The notes under the pieces were generated by a model that saw nothing but the letters and a program-made list of their open reading frames with translations, did not search any database and was not told the DNA's origin. 64,000 nt of DNA from Liolophura sinensis (lineage: Eukaryota > Mollusca > Polyplacophora > Chitonida > Chitonidae): contig NC_088295.1 in NCBI RefSeq assembly GCF_032854445.1, forward strand, positions 75,978,028-76,042,027. The letters are read 5' to 3'. Positions 56,863 to 64,000 of the stretch are shown one piece after another. The translations under genes and the position numbers were made by a program. How positions within the stretch are numbered: position 1 is the first letter of the stretch; each line of letters starts with the position of its first letter.

Positions 56863-56924
56863 TTTTGTGACGTCACAAAAATAGCTATATCAGGGCAAAA
56901 TGGCGGCACCAAATGTGTGGCTAG
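56863..56924 (+). promoter_or_regulatory. Palindromic CRE with a possible first exon
   Basis: TTTTGTGACGTCACAAAA (56863-56880) is a perfect 18-bp palindrome around a full cAMP-response element. Twenty bases on, CAAAATGGCGGC is a typical animal start context; ATG at 56900 reads MAAPNVWL to a possible donor CTAG|GTACTG at 56924. No downstream exon was identified, so the gene is unproven. Confidence 0.35.
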
Positions 56925-56930
56925 GTACTG

Positions 56931-58809
56931 ACTATTGTTTGCTTTATACTTTGTCGATAAGCTGTGTAGAATTTTAAAAAAATATTTCTGGAACATTTCT
57001 GGAATACTACTTGATTAATTATTTCAGCTTTAGTGGCTAACATTATCTTCACTTCAACTTTAAAACAGTCTACTGTTCTAAACTGTTGATTTACATAAAG
57101 CGAATTTAATACTTAGATATGCCTTCGACATTCATGACAGAATTGAAAAATAGAGTAATATAAGTTGAAATATAAGTTTAGGAAAAATAACAAAGTTAAG
57201 ACAAAGTCTGACTTAAGTCTAAAACAATATCGTGTTCATGGGTGCATGAACCAAGCTAACTGTGTGTCCTTCAGGTCATTTAAAAGAAAGACAAGGGTTA
57301 TAGCTTTTTCTAATAACATTTTATTTAAACTACATATGGTACAAATTTAACATCACCACCAACAACAACAGATCACAGATTAGAATACTTTACAAACCAC
57401 CGACGTTGAAATAGTTTTATGTAGAGTAGAATTTGTAAACAGAATTAAGACATTAGTCACACGAAATAAAATCCACATAAAATGTCAAAAAGGATTCCAG
57501 TGGCCACTAGACGAAACGTTAATCTGACAGCGGAATAGATGTTCTGTAGTTAAGATGAAAAAAGACAGGTAGCTCTTTAACCACTGAGAATGACTAAATA
57601 ACGACATCATTGCGGCGGCCATATTAGCTTGACTAGTTTCTGGTGCCGTCTACTGATTTAAACGTGTAAGAAAAGTTCACACTAGCGTTTATAGTCACAG
57701 TTTGGCACACGAGAACATCAAGTCATCACCAACGTATATATATATGACTTGCAGAGCTATTCAGCGGTACATACAACAAGAATGTGATAGAGAGTGTCTT
57801 ATAACAATGCAAGACTAGACCGAGGTTGTGAATAGCTCGGAGATATTTTCCACTATAAGGACTACTCAGCAATGCGGTATCACCTATCCCGTTTGACTTA
57901 GCGGCATAAAAATGTAAACACCTTCTTAATAAAGATACAAGTATTTACAAACTAAATTATGGAATTTAACATCAAACATATGTCTGTCTACTATAAGCGT
58001 AGAGATATGGGATTATCTACTTAACAGATACAATCATTATCGAGAATACACACGTTTTCTACTCACAACAAGGATATAAAAACTTTTATCTCAGTTTATA
58101 CATGTATGTATGAATTTCATGATCTATCGTATACAATGTATAATTCTATCGGATATGTCGGTAGGATCAAACGTGGCAATCACAATCTCTCGTGTACCGG
58201 ATATAGTACACTTTCTCCATGTCATTCTCACAACCACTTGATTATCATACAGAATCCCACATTCCTCGGGACATAGACGGAATGCTAATATCTATAACAT
58301 ATGTTCAAGACAACTCTATCGATGACAACCTATGCACCATCCAAACACTCCAGTGCAGAAAATCGGGACATCTCCAGAAGAGCCAAGTCAAAGATTTAGT
58401 CGAGAACGTTTTACTTGTCCAATAAGTTATGCTCAAAGAATTAAAACCAAGGTTAAAGTTCGTCCTAAATAAAATGTGTCTACAGATTAGACACGAATGG
58501 TTGCCATCTTCCGTGGAGCTGAAGCGAATCAAGCGTTTAAAATCAGTCACATCCGACTTTGTACTGGCCCAATCCATTCTTCCGTTCGATAGAAGGACAC
58601 ACTGCTCATGTCATGTTTGTGTCGAGTCTTATTTACATCGCTACACGGGAACTCTAATAAGATTACCCTAAAAGGTGCGTCTGTATTTAGCAGGCACATG
58701 GAGCCATCAACATCGTCAACAAAACTGCTCACGGGTACAGCTATGTATCACGGGAGCACGTTATTGCTATATGGTGTCGTCTCTTCAGGCGTCCTTATGC
58801 GAACTCGTC
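56931..58809. other. 3' flank of the C1q gene and unassigned sequence
   Basis: No gene recognised. The 58305-58840 frames on both strands have no family resemblance. A clear poly(A) signal for the C1q gene was not found. Confidence 0.35.
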
Positions 58810-60340
58810 CTATTCTCCTGTCATATCCTCATCCTCATCATTAAATATAATGAAGCCAGAGAAGGTGGAGTACATGTAGCCGTGTAAGTACGGCGCTCGC
58901 GCCAGCTGTATCAGCCAGACCTGGTCGTGGCGTTTTAAATCCAGTATGGCGGAATTGGACGCTGTTGCCCAGTAGGGTATACTCTCCGCCCACACTGTGG
59001 CCACCATCTGGCCGTTCTTCGATATCATCACCGCTGCCTGAAAATACAGGGGAATTTACACAAACATTTACTTCATGTCATTTCATTAAATTTTCGTTTC
59101 ATACATTTCACCAGACTTTGTCCTTAACAAAATATAGAATATACATTCTATACAAAAGTATGTATCCAGTGTAATGGAGAATTTGGCGGGACTAAAACAC
59201 TGAGGGTTTGTTTTATCTCATTAGTTAAATATTGTCTTGATATAGGTATACGGAATTCGCTTCATGAGAAAGGAAATCGTTTGTAAAAGTACCAGCAATT
59301 TGTTACATAAGGATTTCCCTTCTGCATTGACTGTAAAAATACATATTATTTTCGCGATCACAATTAATTTCACAATCATATTAACAGGATGGTCTGTGCA
59401 AGGAGCTTAATCTTCAGACTTTTGATATAGGTCTACCCTAACTGACAAAATAATACCTTCTGTCGGCCCTGAGCTGCAACGACTGCCGAAAAGTGGTACG
59501 TGCCGTTGTACGGTGCCGTAAAGCGACCTGTTTTTGCATTATACGCTCCTCCTCGATTAGTGATAACTTTGTCGAAGCTGATGTCAGTGTTCTGTTCCAC
59601 TTGGCCAACATTCTCTCTCAGTCCCGCAAAGAACGCAACTTTAGGCGTCTGAGCTTTAGACTTCCCTGTAAGTACACAGTGTGATATAACATCAAAAGTT
59701 AGTTGTTAGAGATAAGGTCTAAAAATGGTTGACTTTTGGCTACAATAGGGATGTTTTGTAATCGAAATGTCGCTATAGTCGCGATGGGTACAAACAGTCC
59801 TACTGTAACATGTGACTTGTCAAAATAAACTTATGTTGACATTAATTTACCGCTCACATGTTTCTCCGTGTTGCGGAGACACAAATGACACACCTTTCCT
59901 TCAGTTCACAAACGCCCAGGTTCTTAATTTTCTCCGACGCTAGTCTACTCTAAATAAATGTTGAACTTTTCTCATACGCCCATGTAATAGTAAATGCAAC
60001 CAAAAGTAGTTGACAGGTCAAACGGTATAGTAGGACCTTCTACCTTTAGCGATAAAAGAGTTCAAACTCAAAACTTCCCCATTGGCTTAGGTATATTTGA
60101 ACTCATGACCAACAACATCTGTCATGCAAAACCCTAACATGGACAGAGAGGAGAATTTTCAGTGCCAGTGTTTACCTGAAGAGACGAGCAACAATTCCGG
60201 TCGCGGCGCACGTTGTCGTTTTGAGGTGGCTTTACAATGCTCGCTTTACGACACCGTATAACGCTCCTATAAATATCTGTATTTACAACCGGAAGTTTCA
60301 AGAAAAGAGCAACAACAAAAATGAAAGCATTTGGGATCAT
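58810..60340 (-). CDS. Secreted C1q-domain protein, three exons seen
   Basis: C1q-domain proteins are secreted trimeric recognition proteins, greatly expanded in bivalves and other lophotrochozoans, where many bind microbes. Exons: 60340-60176 (donor TTCAG|GTAAAC), 59665-59457 (acceptor CTTACAG, donor GAAG|GTATTA) and 59037-58810 (acceptor TTTTCAG, stop TAG). The first gives MIPNAFIFVVALFLKLPVVN, a likely signal peptide. The second gives the front of the domain: KVAFFAGLRENVGQVE, FDKVITNRGGAYN, GRFTAPYNGTYHFSAVV. The third gives the rest: AAVMISKNGQ, LDLKRHDQVWLIQL and YMYSTFSGFII. The last two exons join in phase 0. The first exon ends in phase 0, but the second needs one preceding base, so a short exon between 59666 and 60175 is probably missing here, or the first exon belongs elsewhere. 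No collagen stretch was seen. Confidence 0.85.
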
Positions 60341-60401
60341 ATCTCTTGTCTTACAATTGTTGTGGATGAAATAGCATGCAACCAAACAAAGCAACATTCA
60401 T

Positions 60402-60690
60402 AGCATTCCAGAATACATTGTTTTCAGTGATGTATGCATAAGCTAAGCCGTGTTCCAGCATACATCGTTTTAAGTGATGTATGAATAAGCTAAGCCGTGT
60501 TCCAGCATACATCGTTTTAAGTGATGTATGAATAAGCTAAGCCGTGTTCCAGCATACATCGTTTTAATAGATGTATGAATAAGCTAAGCCGTTTTCCTGT
60601 TTTAAGTGATGTATGAATAAGCTAAGCCGTGTTCCAGCATACATCGTTTTAAGTGATGTATGAATAAGCTAAGACGTGTTTAACGCCTTT
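60402..60690. repeat. 47-bp tandem repeat with a hairpin in each unit
   Basis: About six units with the boundary word GTGTTCCAGCATACATCG every 47 bp (one unit shortened). Each holds CATACATC and GATGTATG facing each other across about 9 bases. The array begins about 60 bp upstream of the C1q signal-peptide start codon. Confidence 0.9.
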
Positions 60691-60785
60691 GTTATCTATG
60701 ATCTTAAATTTTGCTAAAGGATATAATATTTGTAAAAGTTAATCGAGGTCGGTTACTGCGAGTAAATGATCTGCATATGCTCCGA

Positions 60786-62460
60786 TTAATTATCCGCATA
60801 TACGAAGAGTAAATGATCTACATATGCGAAGGGTAAATGATGTATATATGAGGAGAGTACGTGATCTGCAAGCACGGAGAATAAATGGTCTGCAAGTGCG
60901 GAAAATAAATGATCTGCAAGCACGGACAGTAAATTACCTGCATGTGTGTAAAGTAAACGATTTGCATGTGCGTAGGGTAAAGGATCTGCATGTGGGGAGA
61001 GTAAATGATCTACATGTAGGGAGAGTAGATGATCTACATGCGGGGAGAGTAAATGATCTACATGTGGGGAGAGTAAATGCTCTACATGTGGGGAGAGTAA
61101 ATGATCTACATGCGGGGAGAGTAAATGATCTACATGTGGGGAGAGTAAATGCTCTACATGTGGGGAGAGTAAATGGTCTACATGCGCAGAGAGTAAATGA
61201 TCCACAGGTGGGGAGAGTAAACGATCTAGACGTGGGGAGACTAAATGATCTGCATGTGCGTAGAGTAAACGATCTGCATGTGCGTAGAGTAAACGATCTA
61301 CATGTGGGGAGAGTAAATGATCTACATGTGGGGAAAGTAAATGATCTACATGTGGGAGAGTAAATGCAATACATGTGTGTGTGTGTGGGGGGGGGGGGGG
61401 GGGTAAATGCTCTACATACACTGAGAGTAAATGCTGTACATGCGCTGAGAGTGAATGATGACATGTGGGGAGAGTAAATGCTGTACATGTGAGGAGAGTA
61501 AATGACCTGCATGTGTGTAGAGCAAACGATCTGCATGTGCGTACAGTAAACGATCTGCATGTGCGTAGAGTAAACGATCTACAAATGAGGCAAGTAAACG
61601 ATGCATGTGGAAAGAGTTAATAGTCTACATGTGGGAAGAATGAATGTTGTACATGTTGGAAGAGAAAACGATTTGCATGTGCGTAGAATAACGATCTACA
61701 TGTGGGGAGAGTAAATGATCTACATGTGAGGAGAATGAATGTTGTACATGTTGGAAGAGAAAAGGATCTGCATGTGCGTAGAGTAAACGATCTACATGTG
61801 GGGAGAGTAAATGATCTTCATGTGGGGAGAATGAATGTTGTACATGTTGGAAGAGAAAAGGATCTGCATGTGCGCAGAATAACGATCTACATGTGGGGAG
61901 AGTAAATGATCTACATGTGGGGAGAATGAATGTTGTACATGTTGGAAGAGAAAAGGATCTGCATGTGCGTAAAAAAACGATTTCAATGTGGGGAGAGTAA
62001 ATGATCTTCATGTGGGGAGAATGAATGTTGTACATGTTGGAAGAGAAAAGGATCTGCATGTGCGCAGAATAACGATCTACATGTGGGGAGAGTAAATGAT
62101 CTTCATGTGGGGAGAATGAATGTTGTACATGTTGGAAGAGAAAAGGATCTGCATGTGCGCAGAATAACGATCTACATGTGGGGAGAGTAAATGATCTTCA
62201 TGTGGGGAGAATGAATGTTGTACATGTTGGAAGAGAAAAGGATCTGCATGTGGGAGGAGATAATGATTCCCACATACGTAGAGTAAATTGCCTGTATTTG
62301 CAGAAAGCAGATGATTTCCATGTGGTTAGAGTAAATGATCTGTTTTTACGGAGAGTAAATGATCTATATTATTGTGCAAAGAGTAATATATCTGTATGGG
62401 CGGAAAATAAATGATGAGTGAGTAGAGTAGTAATCTGCATATGGGTAGAGTAAATGAGCT
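60786..62460. repeat. 24-bp satellite passing into a 95-bp higher-order repeat
   Basis: 60786-61625: unit close to GTAAATGATCTACATGTGGG plus GAGA, 24 bp, with mosaic variants. 61630-62260: four different 24-bp variants form a 95-96-bp unit; TGAATGTTGT recurs at 61641, 61736, 61832, 61927, 62022, 62117 and 62212. Because 24 is a multiple of three, frames up to about 211 codons stay open on both strands (8-residue repeats such as VDHLLSPH). I do not read these as genes. A G run sits at 61387-61402. Confidence 0.95.
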
Positions 62461-64000
62461 CCTGTGCAGCATTCATCACCTGACAGCCTTTGTGAAATTG
62501 TTTTCGTTTCAAGCATATGGATGCTGTCCACTGTTGAATGTATGAATTCCCCTCTTCCTGGATAGAATCGCAGCTCCCTAGCACTGTGAATAACATGCAC
62601 GTCTTACAGCCGGCGAATTACCAAAATCTGATCTGACAAGGCTTTCAGATGATTTCAATGCAAAGGCTCAAATTTCCTTTTGTCGGCATTGAAAAATGTA
62701 AAAAGGAATCCCTAAATTGCAGCCGCTTTAGAGTGATGTTGCGAGGCCAGCACTGGGTGCAGCATTGTAATCGGGTAACACTCTCTTTCAATTTGCGTCG
62801 ATTAAACGGCTTTGTTACTGTCAAAATCACTCATCGATCCATCCATAAGATTAATACTTCGTGAGCAGCAAGTCAAATTAATGATGAGAATAGGTCCGGT
62901 TCTTCCAATATTCACCCATCACTCAAGTATTATTCGTCACTATATCAGACATTTTAATTGAACACATGCTTTGAGCGATGCTGGGTGAAATGATTTTGGG
63001 TCCCGATTTTGGGAGCGGCCATAAAACACTCCTCAGAGGCCACAAGTACTGAAAAGCGAAGGGGTGGAGGTTCAAGAACTGATCTTTAGGAGCTTTTACG
63101 CCTTCTTCATTACCGCAGCCACATACGGTGGACGTTCGGCTTCAGCCTGCGGGCGGTTTGGCGTGATTTGACGAACGGGAAATTCCAGACGGTTTTTGTC
63201 AGACAGAGACCTAGAAACACTGGCGTGATTTACGCGCTCTTCTCCTCTGCCATTGTTTCCACACTCCACTGCCTCTCTATCTCACAGAAATCAGAAACAT
63301 GACTTTTCACTTTCTAAGTTGTTCCGAGTTTCGATTTCTGGTCGGCCTGTTTTAGTTTCGACTGGGACGGAAGGTCTCCTGGAAGAGCCTCAACGTGTAT
63401 CCTTGACCGTCTATATCAGATCTGAAGTCCATCTAGACAACAATAGCGAACTGCAAAGGTTATAAGCCTGATGGATTCTCAAAAAGTTATCTCCACCTGG
63501 GGCACGAAGAGTGCAGTTCAGAATAAAGTGGTTTACAGTCTACAAAATTAAGTAATAGTGATAGATAAGTACCATTGCTTTATCGAGCCGGATTAATTAC
63601 CAGTAACTGAACTTCATGGCTTGTACCTGAACACGGTAGTGTAGACCTCATTTCTATATTGAAGTTCAAATTGATGTTATTCATTTTTACGCATAACTAG
63701 ACTATACACAACACACATTTGTGCTTTAGGAGGATGGTATGGACGTCCGCCACCAGCATAACAGGAAATGGACATTCCATGTCTAAAAAACGCACAATCA
63801 AGTAAAGGTCAAAGGTCGTGTACCCCTGACATCCTCAAATAGTCGCGAGCACGTGTACAACAACGGCCAACTTTGCGTGACTCACATGAAAAAAAATGAC
63901 ACACTAAAGCGTTTGATGTTCTAAAATCCATGTTTCACATCCATACATTTGGCCTATATCGAACACTATCTCAGACTGAAAAAAAAAATAAAGAACGCTA
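62461..64000. other. No gene or repeat recognised
   Basis: Short frames only. The 70-codon frame at 63253-63465 shows no known motif. Confidence 0.35.

Noticed and set aside
60786-61421. Frames of 179-211 codons on both strands
   Set aside because: They are translations of a 24-bp satellite, open on both strands because of the unit length.

Overview
The window is animal nuclear DNA, most likely from a lophotrochozoan and probably a mollusc. Genes are split by introns with GT/AG borders. The DNA is AT-rich and full of tRNA-derived SINEs that end in an ATTTGATTGGTGTTTTACGCC-type tail (read on the opposite strand), a kind I associate with molluscs and their relatives. A C1q-domain gene and an intron-poor fucosyltransferase-like gene also fit. 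The species cannot be fixed from the sequence alone.

Layout. 1-3176: the last three coding exons of a pirin (cupin-fold) gene on the + strand, with an 88-bp tandem repeat upstream. 4200-7240: a SINE, a 21-bp satellite and a 129-bp minisatellite of 16 units that leaves a long open frame by arithmetic. 8800-15050: SINE pieces, terminal-inverted-repeat elements (MITEs, one with a SINE nested in it), copies of an unnamed dispersed repeat, and a 353-codon glycosyltransferase of the fucosyltransferase superfamily (- strand). 15876-24135: a broken Ty3/gypsy-type fossil followed by an almost complete LINE with an intact 1,023-codon endonuclease/reverse transcriptase frame. 24541-25553: a decayed paralogue of the glycosyltransferase. 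25600-34400: mostly SINEs, one MITE and minisatellites.

34866-51602 (- strand): a cluster related to vertebrate C17orf98, a small protein I place among cilium/sperm proteins. One complete three-exon gene (180 aa) has an RFX-type X-box upstream of its start. Two further exons carry the same N-terminal domain, and there is a repetitive acidic exon. At one of these domain exons the 3' splice-site region is repeated about seven times. 58810-60340: exons of a secreted C1q-domain protein (- strand). 60400-62460: a 47-bp array, then a 24-bp satellite that passes into a 95-bp higher-order repeat.

The genes do not form one pathway. Pirin, the glycosyltransferase, the C17orf98-like cluster and the C1q gene are separate host genes in repeat-rich DNA. 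The most distinctive features are the splice-acceptor array (45431-45990), the C17orf98-like exon cluster, the nested MITE/SINE and the dispersed repeat family with no obvious name. Exon borders were read by eye from splice motifs, reading phase and family resemblance. No transcript or database evidence was available.
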